Under the pieces are notes generated by a model, which saw only the letters and a program-made list of their open reading frames with translations, did no database searches and was not told the DNA's origin. From JALZKA01 sp963786495 (GTDB taxonomy: Bacteria; Actinomycetota; Thermoleophilia; Solirubrobacterales; 70-9): a DNA stretch of 64,000 nt. Both the position numbers and the translations under genes were made by a program. The stretch is taken from assembly GCA_963786495.1 (NCBI GenBank), contig CAWAZL010000002.1:1054001-1118000 (forward strand). Reading direction: 5' to 3'. This document shows positions 15,614-23,747 of this stretch, in pieces (the stretch's first letter is position 1; every line of letters starts with the position of its first letter).

Positions 15614-16426
15614 CTACGCGCCCATCAGTGAGGCGACCACGGCCTCGTAGAAGCCCTCGCCCATCGCGCCTTCGGTGACCGTGACGTTGGAAAACCGCGG
15701 CAGCGCCTCGCGAAGCGCGACGTCGTTCTCAGGCCCGTTCGCGACACAGAAGAAGCGGCCGACGGAGACGGACGACTCGAGGTCCTCGATCGAATCTCCG
15801 ATCGCGATGCAGCTCTCGGGGTCGTAACCGCGGGCCCGGAGATGGAACTCGACGCCCCTGGCCTTGCTCGCCCCGCCCGGCACCAGGTGGTAGGCGTGGG
15901 TGTGGCCCTCGACCGCCTCCATCCGGTAGCTGATGACGCCGTTGTCGAGAAAGCGGAGGTCGTTGTGTCCTTCGGCGACCAGGAGTTCGTTCACCTCGGC
16001 CGAGTCGACCTTCCCGCGCATGAGGAAGGAAAGCTTCCGGCCCACCTCCCAGGGGTGGTGCCACTCGAGCATCGGCCCATACGTCTCGAAGAGGAGGTCG
16101 GGGATGCCCGCGTCGACCATCCGCTCGTACGGCGTCGAGTTCTCGTCCGGCTGCCAGTCGCCGGTGACGAAGGTCCGCTCGCCGTCGATGAAGACGCCGC
16201 ACCCTGCCTCGTAGATGTAGGAGGTGCCGCCCATGAGCCTGGTGTCCGAGGCAACCTCGGCTTCCCGGCGCCCCGACATGACCACGACCTCGACGCCCGC
16301 CCTGTCGCAAGCTTGAAGCGCCCTGGCCTGCGAGAGCGAGAAGTTCCCGTCCGGATCGCGAAACAGGCCGCCCCGCGGGCCGAGGAGGGTGCCGTCGAGG
16401 TCGGTGTAGACGCAGCGGAGTGCCAT
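15614..16426 (-). CDS. HAD-IIB hydrolase (Cof/mannosyl-phosphoglycerate phosphatase-like)
   Basis: A 270-residue phosphatase-like protein. Motif I is VYTDLDGTLLG at residues 5-15, motif II lies in VVMSGRREAEV, and the C-terminal motif IV is IAIGDSIEDLESS near residue 217. The insert between motifs II and III has the cap size of HAD subfamily IIB, which acts on sugar phosphates and phosphoglycerate glycosides. The substrate is uncertain. It is divergent from the thioesterase gene with a 40-bp gap. Confidence 0.85.
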   Translation of the reverse strand: MALRCVYTDLDGTLLGPRGGLFRDPDGNFSLSQARALQACDRAGVEVVVMSGRREAEVASDTRLMGGTSYIYEAGCGVFIDGERTFVTGDWQPDENSTPYERMVDAGIPDLLFETYGPMLEWHHPWEVGRKLSFLMRGKVDSAEVNELLVAEGHNDLRFLDNGVISYRMEAVEGHTHAYHLVPGGASKARGVEFHLRARGYDPESCIAIGDSIEDLESSVSVGRFFCVANGPENDVALREALPRFSNVTVTEGAMGEGFYEAVVASLMGA

Positions 16427-16466
16427 CGCCTCAACCTACGGGAAGAACCGCCGGTAGGTTGGGGCC

Positions 16467-16871
16467 ATGGACACGCCCGATGGCTTCGAGCCGTACCCGG
16501 ACCAAGGCCCGTTCCTGGAGCATGTCGGACCGATCCATGTACGCGAGGGCGGGGACGGCCCGCCGATCCTTGGCGTTCGGGCAGAGGACCGCCACACCAA
16601 CCACCGCGGGACGATCCAGGGTGGATTCCTCTCGACCTTCGCGGACTTCGCCTTGGGTCGCGCCATCGAGCTCGAGGCGAGTGATGATCACGAACGAGCA
16701 ACCGTCGATCTGACCGTTGACTTCTTGAGACCGGCCGCGCCAGGCGACTGGATCGAATCGCGGACAAGCGTCGAGAGCGTCGGCGGCACGCTCGCGTTCG
16801 CGGATTGCACGCTCAGCGTCGGCGACCGGGAAGTAGTTCGCGCAAGGGCCGTGTTCGTCGTCGCCGACTGA
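16467..16871 (+). CDS. Hotdog-fold thioesterase, PaaI-like
   Basis: A 134-residue acyl-CoA thioesterase-type protein. The hotdog core shows NHRGTIQGGFLSTFADFALGRAI (the usual HGG position reads QGG) and ATVDLTVDFLRPAAPGDWIES. Relatives hydrolyse small aryl- or acyl-CoA esters; the substrate is unknown. It leads a probable three-gene run with folP and the helicase (25-nt gap, then overlap). Confidence 0.85.
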   Translation: MDTPDGFEPYPDQGPFLEHVGPIHVREGGDGPPILGVRAEDRHTNHRGTIQGGFLSTFADFALGRAIELEASDDHERATVDLTVDFLRPAAPGDWIESRTSVESVGGTLAFADCTLSVGDREVVRARAVFVVAD

Positions 16872-16896
16872 GAGCTCCGGGGGTACGCTCGGCGGG

Positions 16897-17739
16897 ATGA
16901 CGGTTTGGCGACTTTCCGAGGGACTCGAGCTCAGCTTTCCGCCCTCGCAAGCCGCAGGCGTCGTCAATGTCACCGCCGACTCGTTCTACTCGGGCGCGCG
17001 CAGCGTGACGCCGGAGCGGGCGATCGAGGACGGGCTGCGGCTGGTCGAGGCTGGCTTCGACCTCCTGGACGTCGGCGCCGTCGCGGCACGTTCAGGCCCT
17101 CCGGTCGAGGCAGCCGCCGAGATCGAGAGCCTCGCGCCCGCGATCGCCGGGCTCGCCGAGCGCTCAGGCGTGCCCGTCATGGCCGACACGTTCCAACCCG
17201 AGGTAGCGCGCGCGGCGCTCGATGCCGGCGCGGTGGCGATCAACGACATCTCGGGCGGCTCGGATGAGATGTTCGAACTGGTGGCCGAGCGTGGCTGCGG
17301 TTACGTCCTGATGCACATCGGCGGCCCACCGCGTGTAGACCGCACGCCGCCGGTCTACGACGATGTCGTCGGGCACGTGAAGGCCTGGTTCGCCGAGCGG
17401 ATCGAGCGGATGCAGGCTGCCGGCGTCGCCGCAGAGCAGGTCGTGGTCGACCCCGGGCCTGACTTCGACAAGGACGTCGACGACACGATCGAGCTGGTGG
17501 GGCGAATCCCCGACCTCCAGGAGCTTGGAAGACCGGTGATGGCGGCGATCTCACGAAAGGACTATCTGGGCGCGGTCACGGCCGGCTCGTGGGACGCCCG
17601 CCCCGAGGCGGACGAGCGCGGCGCGGCCACGCTGGCCGCGGTCACGCTGGCGACCGCGCACGGCGCCGAGATCCTGCGGCTGCACGATCCCGAGGCGCTC
17701 GACGCGATGCGCGTGGCGGAGGCGATCGCGCGTGGATGA
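16897..17739 (+). CDS. folP: Dihydropteroate synthase-like protein
   Basis: A 280-residue TIM-barrel protein of the pterin-binding family. Most landmarks are present but altered: GVVNVTADSFYSGAR (usually NVTPDSF), LLDVGAVAARSG (usually DVGAESTRPG), INDISGG, YVLMHIGGPP (usually MHMRGTP), VVVDPGPDF (usually DPGIGF) and AISRKDYLG (usually SRKSFLG). Canonical FolP joins pterin-CH2-PPi and 4-aminobenzoate in folate synthesis. The changes in the pABA/pterin loops leave room for a divergent paralogue. It overlaps the helicase gene by 8 nt. Confidence 0.78.
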   Translation: MTVWRLSEGLELSFPPSQAAGVVNVTADSFYSGARSVTPERAIEDGLRLVEAGFDLLDVGAVAARSGPPVEAAAEIESLAPAIAGLAERSGVPVMADTFQPEVARAALDAGAVAINDISGGSDEMFELVAERGCGYVLMHIGGPPRVDRTPPVYDDVVGHVKAWFAERIERMQAAGVAAEQVVVDPGPDFDKDVDDTIELVGRIPDLQELGRPVMAAISRKDYLGAVTAGSWDARPEADERGAATLAAVTLATAHGAEILRLHDPEALDAMRVAEAIARG

Positions 17740-20083
17740 CTTCAAGGTCCGGAAGGGCATCGACCAGGCCTGGCGGAACGTGATCGCAAACGGCGCCGAC
17801 GACGGCCGTCTGGTCGCCACCTCGTTCGAGGGGCGTGAAGGAGCCGTGAACGTCCCGTTCCCCTCGGACCTGCCGCCCGTCCTGGCCGAAGGTCTCCGCC
17901 GAGCTGGGATCGACAGCCTCTACGCGCACCAGAACGAGGCGCTGGGCGAGAGCGGTCAGGGCCATGTGATCTCGACCAGCGGCACGGCATCGGGCAAGTC
18001 GTTGTCGTTCAACCTGCCCGTGCTGGAGAGCCTCGCGCTCGATCCCAAGTCGCGCGCGCTCTACCTCTACCCGACCAAGGCGCTCGCTCAGGACCAGGCG
18101 CGGAAACTCTCGGCGCTTCAGCTTCCGTTCCTGCAACATGCGATCTACGACGGCGACACCCCCCGCGAGGACCGGCCCGGCTTGCGCCGTCGCTCGAACC
18201 TCATCCTCACCAACCCGGACATGGTCAATGTCGGCCTCCTGCCCCATCACCAGGGCTGGGGTGACTTCATCGCGAATCTGCGCTGGATCGTCGTTGACGA
18301 GGCGCACACGTACCGGGGCGTGTTCGGATCGCACGTCGCCAACGTCCTGCGGCGCCTGCGCCGGGTCGCACGCCTCTACGGCGCCGAGCCGCGCTTCCTT
18401 TTGGCCTCGGCGACGATCGCGAACCCGGGCGAGCTGGCCGAACGGCTGGTGGGCGAGCCCGTCAGCGTCGTCGGCTCGGATGGCGCGCCGAAGGCCGGGC
18501 GGCGGATCGTGATGTGGAACCCGCCGGTCATCGACGAGCGCACTCAGCGCCGCCGGTCGACCCTCTCGGAAGGCGCGGAGCTCCTGGCCGATCTCGTCAC
18601 GGAGGGGATGCGGACGATCTGCTTTCTGCGCTCGCGCAAGGGGATCGAGCTGATCCAGCGCTTCGCCCGGCTGCGCCTGGAGGAGCGCGGGCGCGAGGAC
18701 CTCGCAGCGCGCATTGCGCCCTACCGCGCGGGCTACACGCCGCAACAGCGCCGCGAGATCGAGCACCGCCTGGTCTCCGGCGAGCTCCTGGGCGTCGTCA
18801 CGACCGACGCGCTTGAGCTGGGCATCGATATCGGCGAGCTCGACGCCTCGATCTGCGTCACCTTCCCCGGCACCGTCGCGAGCCTTCGCCAGATGTGGGG
18901 GCGCGCGGGCCGCCGCACCGAAGGGCTCGCCGTATACGTCGCGGGCGAGGACGCGCTCGACCAGTTCTTCTGCCGCCATCCCGAGGAGTTCCTGGGCCGC
19001 GCGGTCGAGGCGGCGATCCTGGACCACCAGAACCCGCATATCCAGACGGGGCACATTCTGGCCGCAGCGCACGAGGCCCCGCTGGGCGGCACGGCAAGTC
19101 AGCCTGGCGGCGCGGACGACGCGATCCTGGGCGAAGGCTGGCGCGACCGCGCAGACGATCTGGTCGCCGCCGGCGAGCTGCGCCAGACCAACGACCGCCG
19201 CTACGTGCCGCGCGATCAGGGCTTCGCGGCCGGGCGGATCTCACTGCGCTCGGCATCGCTCGACTCGGTCGCCGTGATCGACTCGACCTCGGGCGAGATG
19301 CTCGGCACCGTCGAGGCCGAGCGCGCTTTTACGACCATCCACCCGGGTGCCATCTACCTCCACATGGGCCGCTCGTACGAGGTGCGCGAGCTCGATGTCG
19401 ACGGGCGCCGCGCGATCGTCGAGCCATTCGACGGCGACTGGTACACGCAGCCGAAGAAGGAGACCAACGTCTACATCGACGCGATCGGCCGGAAGGCCGA
19501 GCTGGGAGGGATCCACAGGGGCGTCGAGCTCTACACCGGCGAGGTCTCCGTCTCCGAGCAGGTGATCGCCTACCAGCGAAAGACGGTCAAGGACCAGGAA
19601 GTCATCGATCTCACCGCCTTGAACCTGCCCGAGCAGAACTTCTCGACGCGGGCGCTCTGGTACGTCCTGCCCGACGAGCTCGCGGGACCGGAGGCGCTCC
19701 CGCCCGAGGTCCAGCTGGGCGCGCTCCACGCGGCCGAGCACTCGCAGATCGCCGTGCTGCCTTTGCTGGCGATGTGCGATCGCTGGGACATCGGCGGGCT
19801 TTCGACCAACGTCCACTTTCAGACCGGGCAGCCGACGATCTTCATCTACGACGGCCACCCCGGCGGCGTCGGGATCGCCGAGCGGGGCTTCGAGCGCTTT
19901 CCGGAGCTGGTCGGCAACGCGCAACGGCTGGTGTCCGAGTGCCCATGCGCGTCGGGCTGCCCGTCGTGCGTCCAGAGTCCGAAGTGCGGCAACCTGAACG
20001 AGCCACTCCACAAAGCTGGCGCGATCGAGCTGATGGGCGGCATCCTGGGCCGCCGTGCCGCACCCTCCGCCGCGCGAGGCTGA
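17732..20083 (+). CDS. MrfA/Hrq1-type DEAD/H helicase with DUF1998 zinc domain
   Basis: A 783-residue helicase from GTG 17732. RecA-like domain 1 has SGTASGKSLSFNLP (Walker A), YPTKALAQDQ and WIVVDEAHTYRGVFGSH (DEAH). Domain 2 has TTDALELGIDIGELD and MWGRAGRR. The C-terminal DUF1998 domain ends with four Cys in CPCASGCPSCVQSPKCGN, the zinc site of the MrfA/Hrq1 group. Known members are 3'-5' helicases in repair of interstrand crosslinks or mitomycin damage. Length is typical. It overlaps folP at its start and shares one base (TGATG) with the DUF192 gene. Confidence 0.93.
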   Translation: MDDFKVRKGIDQAWRNVIANGADDGRLVATSFEGREGAVNVPFPSDLPPVLAEGLRRAGIDSLYAHQNEALGESGQGHVISTSGTASGKSLSFNLPVLESLALDPKSRALYLYPTKALAQDQARKLSALQLPFLQHAIYDGDTPREDRPGLRRRSNLILTNPDMVNVGLLPHHQGWGDFIANLRWIVVDEAHTYRGVFGSHVANVLRRLRRVARLYGAEPRFLLASATIANPGELAERLVGEPVSVVGSDGAPKAGRRIVMWNPPVIDERTQRRRSTLSEGAELLADLVTEGMRTICFLRSRKGIELIQRFARLRLEERGREDLAARIAPYRAGYTPQQRREIEHRLVSGELLGVVTTDALELGIDIGELDASICVTFPGTVASLRQMWGRAGRRTEGLAVYVAGEDALDQFFCRHPEEFLGRAVEAAILDHQNPHIQTGHILAAAHEAPLGGTASQPGGADDAILGEGWRDRADDLVAAGELRQTNDRRYVPRDQGFAAGRISLRSASLDSVAVIDSTSGEMLGTVEAERAFTTIHPGAIYLHMGRSYEVRELDVDGRRAIVEPFDGDWYTQPKKETNVYIDAIGRKAELGGIHRGVELYTGEVSVSEQVIAYQRKTVKDQEVIDLTALNLPEQNFSTRALWYVLPDELAGPEALPPEVQLGALHAAEHSQIAVLPLLAMCDRWDIGGLSTNVHFQTGQPTIFIYDGHPGGVGIAERGFERFPELVGNAQRLVSECPCASGCPSCVQSPKCGNLNEPLHKAGAIELMGGILGRRAAPSAARG

Positions 20084-20463
20084 TGCACCGGCGCTTCGCG
20101 GGCGCGCCGAGGGTCGCCCTTCATTCCCCCGCGGGGCCGGTCCAGATCGTTCTCGCCGAGGGATTCCGACGCCGGTTTCTTGGGCTCATGGGCTTGAGCG
20201 CTGAAGAGATAGAGCCGCTCCTGCTCCCACGCTGCCGCTCGATCCACATGTTCGGCATGAGGACGCCGATCGACCTCGTGTGGCTTGCGCTCGAAGCCAA
20301 GCAAGCGCAGGTTCTGGAAGTCGTCGAGTCGCTCCGGCCAGGCGGCCACCAGCGAGTGGCTGCCGCAGCTCGCAGGCGCGCCGTTGCAGCGCTTGAACTT
20401 GCGCCCGGTGAAGCCAAGCGGCTCGGCCTTCAGCCAGGAGCAACGGTCGAGCTGACCCGCTAG
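20083..20463 (+). CDS. DUF192 family protein
   Basis: A 126-residue protein from ATG 20083, whose A is the last base of the helicase stop. The DUF192 core is clear: EGFRRRFLGLMGL, CRSIHMFGMRTPIDLVWL and AVAALELAPGEAKRLGLQPG. The family is small and often exported or membrane-linked; its function is unknown. No signal peptide is seen here. It ends on a CTAG that also gives the convergent DUF1697 gene its stop. Confidence 0.85.
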   Translation: MHRRFAGAPRVALHSPAGPVQIVLAEGFRRRFLGLMGLSAEEIEPLLLPRCRSIHMFGMRTPIDLVWLALEAKQAQVLEVVESLRPGGHQRVAAAARRRAVAALELAPGEAKRLGLQPGATVELTR

Positions 20464-21011
20464 CCCTCCCGGTCCATCAGGGCGAGCAGCTTCGTGACGG
20501 TGCCCCAGCTGCGGATCGTCATGTCCTTGTACTCGGGCTTCGCGATCACTCTTCCCATGCGACTGCTTGTGGCTCTCTCGGTCAGCCGGGAGAAGTAGAC
20601 GACGCCGGTCCCCGGCCACAAGCGGTCGACGCCCTCCTTGGTTTCCATCGCCGCGACCGCGCGCTGGACCGTCAGCGGCGCGAACAAGAAAATCACGTCG
20701 CAGCGTTCGGTCTCGGCGCCGAACCCGCGCGGAGCTTCTCTGACGACGCGCTTCAGTTGCGCGTGGGTGAGGAGGACCAGCCTCAGCTCAATGCCGAACT
20801 TCCGGGTGAGCTCCGCCTCGAGCCGTTTCGCAAGCACGGCGCGTGGCTGTCGCGGCGCGCGAAAGACCGCGTTGCCGCTGTTGATGTAGGTCGCGACGTC
20901 GGTGAGGCCAATCTTTTCGAGCACGAGACGAAGTTCGCTCATCTTCACGGGGTTCTTGCCGCCGACGTTGACGCCGCGAAGGAGCGCGAGATACTGAACG
21001 CCGGCCGCCAC
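20460..21011 (-). CDS. DUF1697 family protein
   Basis: A 183-residue protein starting at GTG 21011, 2 nt after the methyltransferase stop. Family landmarks are YLALLRGVNVGGKNPVKMSELR, VATYINSGNAVFRAP, the central LTHAQLKRVV and the C-terminal GVVYFSRLTER with IRSWGTVTKLLALM. The function of DUF1697 is unknown. A longer frame runs through from the methyltransferase region only because of an indel there; the two are separate genes. Confidence 0.88.
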   Translation of the reverse strand: MAAGVQYLALLRGVNVGGKNPVKMSELRLVLEKIGLTDVATYINSGNAVFRAPRQPRAVLAKRLEAELTRKFGIELRLVLLTHAQLKRVVREAPRGFGAETERCDVIFLFAPLTVQRAVAAMETKEGVDRLWPGTGVVYFSRLTERATSSRMGRVIAKPEYKDMTIRSWGTVTKLLALMDREG

Positions 21012-21013
21012 GG

Positions 21014-21911
21014 TCAGCGCCGTGGGTTCCTGATGAGTGCCATTCCGCCGAAGCCGTAGGGCTCGCCGGCATGGTGGAGGATCCGCTCGTGCGCGTCCTC
21101 TGGGCCCAGGTCCTCTTCCAAGACCAGGCCGAAGCCGTCGACGAACTCCTTGGTGCCGCCACGGGGGATCCCGGACTTGAACGGCTCGCCGCCCGCCTCG
21201 ACTCGCTTTCGCAACTCGGGCGCTCCGTGAAATGAGTCGTCGCCGTCCAGCATCTCCTGCCACAGGTAGTCGAAGCACATCGCGCTGCCCGGGCATGTGC
21301 CGGAGGCGAACCAGCGGAGGGTCTGCGGCGACGCCCTCGGGCTCGAGGTACGGGGCGACGCCCGACCAAAGGACGATCGAGCGGACAGCGGGATCGAAGC
21401 CGTGCGCGGCCAGGCGCTCGCCGACGTCCTGCGTGTTGAAGTCGACGTGGACGAAGTTGACGTGGTCGGGCATCTCGCCGAAGATCGCCTTCAGGCGCTC
21501 GGCCTTGACGGCCGCGGTGACGGGGTGGTCGACCTCGAACAGGGCCGCGTCGGCCAACTCATCGCGCAGCCGGTAGCAACGCGAGTCGAGTCCCGCGCCA
21601 AGGAGCACGACCTGGGCAGCGCCGTCCGCGACCTCGCTCTTGAGAACGTCGTCCATGTGCCGAGTGCGTGCGAGCTCGAACCAAAGCGCGCCGGGCAATA
21701 TGGACTCGAGGATGCGCGGGCTCAGGCGGCGGACCAGCGGCACCTTGGCGAGCGCGCTCAGCTTCAGGCCGGGCGCGATGAAGTCCTTCGCCATGTAGTC
21801 CGGGTTCCGGATCTCGGGGTCCCGAAGCGTCGTCCCGGCCGCGCGAAGGGCACAGGCTCCCTCGGCCGTGGAGCGGGCCATCCGGCTCTTCTCAGCTTCA
21901 CCGAGCGCCAT
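21014..21911 (-). pseudogene. Class I SAM-dependent methyltransferase (PPM1/LCM-like), one frameshift
   Basis: About 298 residues if one extra base near 21326 is ignored. The N-terminal part (MALGEAEKSRMARSTAEGAC, FELARTRHMDDVL, VVLLGAGLDSRCYRL, LFEVDHP, SIVLWSGVAPYLEPEGV) matches the leucine-carboxyl-methyltransferase-like family TIGR00027. The frame then shifts, and the true C-terminus (TLRWFASGTCPGSAMCFDYL to MALIRNPRR) reads in another frame down to the stop at 21014. The family methylates unknown, probably small or protein carboxyl, substrates in actinobacteria. A single indel in an otherwise coherent gene suggests sequencing error. Confidence 0.8.
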
Positions 21912-22009
21912 GGGTCGCCAACGCTATCGGCGCCAAGATGATTGATCCCACAACATCACGCGCGCGGATGACGCCTGGATAGCTTCGCCGGATCGGGGCT
22001 GTGCTCCTC

Positions 22010-22031
22010 GCCTGTACCAACCGGTACAGGC
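22010..22031. other. Perfect 9-bp hairpin upstream of tRNA-Phe
   Basis: The inverted repeat GCCTGTACC-AACC-GGTACAGGC lies 90 bp before the tRNA. There is no U-run, so it is not a standard terminator on either strand. It could be an operator or a remnant of a repeat family. Confidence 0.5.
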
Positions 22032-22120
22032 TTCGTCCCACCTCCTCGCCCGGCTCGCTCCCAGGCGCCCCCGCGCACGCGAGCCCGTGGAATCAATCAT
22101 CTAGCCTGTCGGGTCGGTCA

Positions 22121-22193
22121 GGCGAGATAGCTCAGTTGGTAGAGCACACGACTGAAAATCGTGGTGTCCCCGGTTCGATTCCGGGTCTCGCCA
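22121..22193 (+). tRNA. tRNA-Phe (GAA)
   Basis: A 73-nt cloverleaf. Acceptor stem GGCGAGA pairs with TCTCGCC (22186-22192), with A73 at 22193. The D arm includes AGCTCAGTTGGTAGAGC. The anticodon loop CTGAAAA within stem CGA/TCG gives anticodon GAA. The T arm is CCCGG-TTCGATT-CCGGG. The 3' CCA is not encoded. No integrase or duplicated tRNA 3' end is nearby. Confidence 0.96.
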
Positions 22194-22370
22194 TCAGATG
22201 CCCAGGGAGTCGCCCCCCTCGGGGTCGGGCACCTCAACGTCCTCTCCGATGTCCTCGTTCTCCTCGATGCGTTCCTCCAACTCGTCGGCGTCGTCCTCCA
22301 TCTCGCCGAGGTCCTCGTCGGCATCGCTCTTGGCTTCGTCGATCTGATCCTGCGGGTTTTCGTCGCTCAT
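22194..22370 (-). CDS. Small highly acidic protein (58 aa)
   Basis: This frame runs from ATG 22370 to a TGA that abuts the 3' end of the convergent tRNA-Phe. The sequence begins MSDENPQDQIDEAKSDADED and continues with Glu/Asp-rich helical repeats (LEERIEENED), ending PEGGDSLGI. About 45% of residues are Asp or Glu, with no Cys and no membrane segment. Small acidic proteins of this kind are common in Thermoleophilia-like genomes but are not characterised. It is a probable real gene because of its clean frame and sensible codon use. Confidence 0.6.
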   Translation of the reverse strand: MSDENPQDQIDEAKSDADEDLGEMEDDADELEERIEENEDIGEDVEVPDPEGGDSLGI

Positions 22371-22414
22371 GCGCGACCCCTACCCCGCGCGGCGACCGTT
22401 CAGACCCGCGGGGC

Positions 22415-23305
22415 CTAGAACTCGTAGGTGATGGTGAAGTCAACGGCCTCGGTGACGACCGAGCTCGAGCAGATCTTCTCGATCTTGAAGTTGATGTCGG
22501 CACTGTCGTCCATGCCGGTGAAGTCCCAGTCGGCCTCTATCGAACCGAAGTCGACGCCTGTGACGTCTACGAATTCAGAGCCGCTTTCCGGTCCATCGGG
22601 GTTCTCCCAAGTGACGGTCAGCCGGTAGCACTCTTCGCCGGTGGTGCCGCCGGTGGTTTGGATTGAAACGTCACCAAAGAGCACGCACGCGTCATCCGAC
22701 GCGGCCAGCTTCATCCAAGCCGGCGCCGAACCGACCTCGGCGACGAAACCGGGAACGTCGGGGTCCGTGTGAAGACGGGAGTCGGAAAGCAGTGTTCCGC
22801 CTCTTTGAAGAGGATCGTCGCAGTCACTAACTGAACCAATGTTGAAGGCGGTCGCTTGCGTCGTTCGCCCGGTGAACGGCTGCTCGGCCTCGCACCCGTC
22901 ATCGACGTCGCCGTTCACGTCGTAGTTCTCGCCGGCGCACGTCAGCTCCGCCACGGAGATCGATTCCGTGTCCTGCGCGGCCCCGGACTTCGCCTTCAGT
23001 GACTGGTTACCCGCCGTCCGGAGCCGGAGGTTCTTGAAGACATGCTTGCCCTCATCCGACTTCTTGAACTTGTACGCGCCGGGAAGGTCCGCGTCCTCAT
23101 CGGGGCTCGTAAGCGTCACCGTTCCGCGGAAGCCCTTGTCCGTTTTGCCTGATCTGGTCTTCGCGGTGACCGTGGCCTTGAACTTCTCGCCCGCTACGAC
23201 CTCTGACGGCGCCGAGACCGACAGTTTCGTCGCGGCTTGCGCCTGGCCCGCGAACGCAAGGATCGCAAGGACAATCAGCGCAGCGATGCTCAGACTCCGG
23301 TGAAT
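22415..23305 (-). CDS. Secreted beta-sandwich protein, possible ATT start
   Basis: Continuous frame from about 23305 to 22415 (296 residues). It codes for a clear signal peptide (LIVLAILAFAGQAQA), an Ig-like segment (KLSVSAPSEVVAGEKFKATV to GFRGTVTLTSPD) and a Cys-containing C-terminal domain (LTCAGENYDVNGDVDDGCEA, CDDPLQ, DDACVL, EECYRL, EKICSSS). No ATG, GTG or TTG precedes the signal peptide in frame. ATT 23305 follows AAGGGGA at good spacing and would give MHRSLSIAAL. The first conventional start, GTG 23119, would lose the signal peptide. An error in the start codon or a true ATT start are both possible. Confidence 0.7.
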   Translation of the reverse strand: MHRSLSIAALIVLAILAFAGQAQAATKLSVSAPSEVVAGEKFKATVTAKTRSGKTDKGFRGTVTLTSPDEDADLPGAYKFKKSDEGKHVFKNLRLRTAGNQSLKAKSGAAQDTESISVAELTCAGENYDVNGDVDDGCEAEQPFTGRTTQATAFNIGSVSDCDDPLQRGGTLLSDSRLHTDPDVPGFVAEVGSAPAWMKLAASDDACVLFGDVSIQTTGGTTGEECYRLTVTWENPDGPESGSEFVDVTGVDFGSIEADWDFTGMDDSADINFKIEKICSSSVVTEAVDFTITYEF

Positions 23306-23619
23306 GACTTCCCCTTGCAGGTGAGGTTGCCTACCTGCGACTTAGAGACCTTGAACTTCGCGGCCGAGACGTCGCTCGAGATTCCGACTCCTCCGAACCC
23401 ACCGTGCTCGGACGTCGTGCCGGTGTCCACCAACTTGATGGTGGAGCCGCCGTTGATGAAGGCGAACATCTTCACCGTGCGCCCATCGATGCACTTCTTG
23501 CTCTCCGAGTCAATTGCACCTGAATAGACGCACTTGTCATCGAGAGTCTCCCAGATCGGTGCGATCATGCCGACCCTCGCCCTCAGCGTGCCGGCAAGCG
23601 CGGCTGCGATTCCCTCCAA
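23290..23619 (-). CDS. Hypothetical protein upstream of secreted protein
   Basis: A 109-residue frame from TTG 23619, overlapping the next gene by 16 nt. It has two Cys pairs (KCVYSG, KKCIDG, LTCKGKSF) and beta-type sequence (STIKLVDTGTTSEHGGFGGVG), like a secreted domain. The N-terminus (EGIAAALAGTLRARVG) is not a good signal peptide and may be a frameshifted remnant. The family is not recognised. Confidence 0.4.
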   Translation of the reverse strand: MEGIAAALAGTLRARVGMIAPIWETLDDKCVYSGAIDSESKKCIDGRTVKMFAFINGGSTIKLVDTGTTSEHGGFGGVGISSDVSAAKFKVSKSQVGNLTCKGKSFTGV

Positions 23620-23747
23620 GGTCCAGGACTACGTGACTTCTGAGCCGGCAATCGACTACTCGGCGTCGTCGATCATGCTGCTGGCCGCGCTCCACACGCA
23701 CTGTTGAAGCTTCCCGCGCTCCGTTCGCGGGTACGTTCGACGGACCC

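Noticed and set aside
18895..20463. Long open frame (522 codons) in a second frame of the helicase
   Set aside because: Only its last 126 codons (DUF192) are real; the rest is a shadow of the helicase gene.
20460..21911. A single 483-residue methyltransferase-DUF1697 fusion
   Set aside because: The true methyltransferase C-terminus reads in another frame down to 21014, and DUF1697 has its own GTG start at 21011.
22121..22193. tRNA-Phe as integration site of a genomic island
   Set aside because: No integrase, no repeated tRNA 3' end and no change in gene type on either side.
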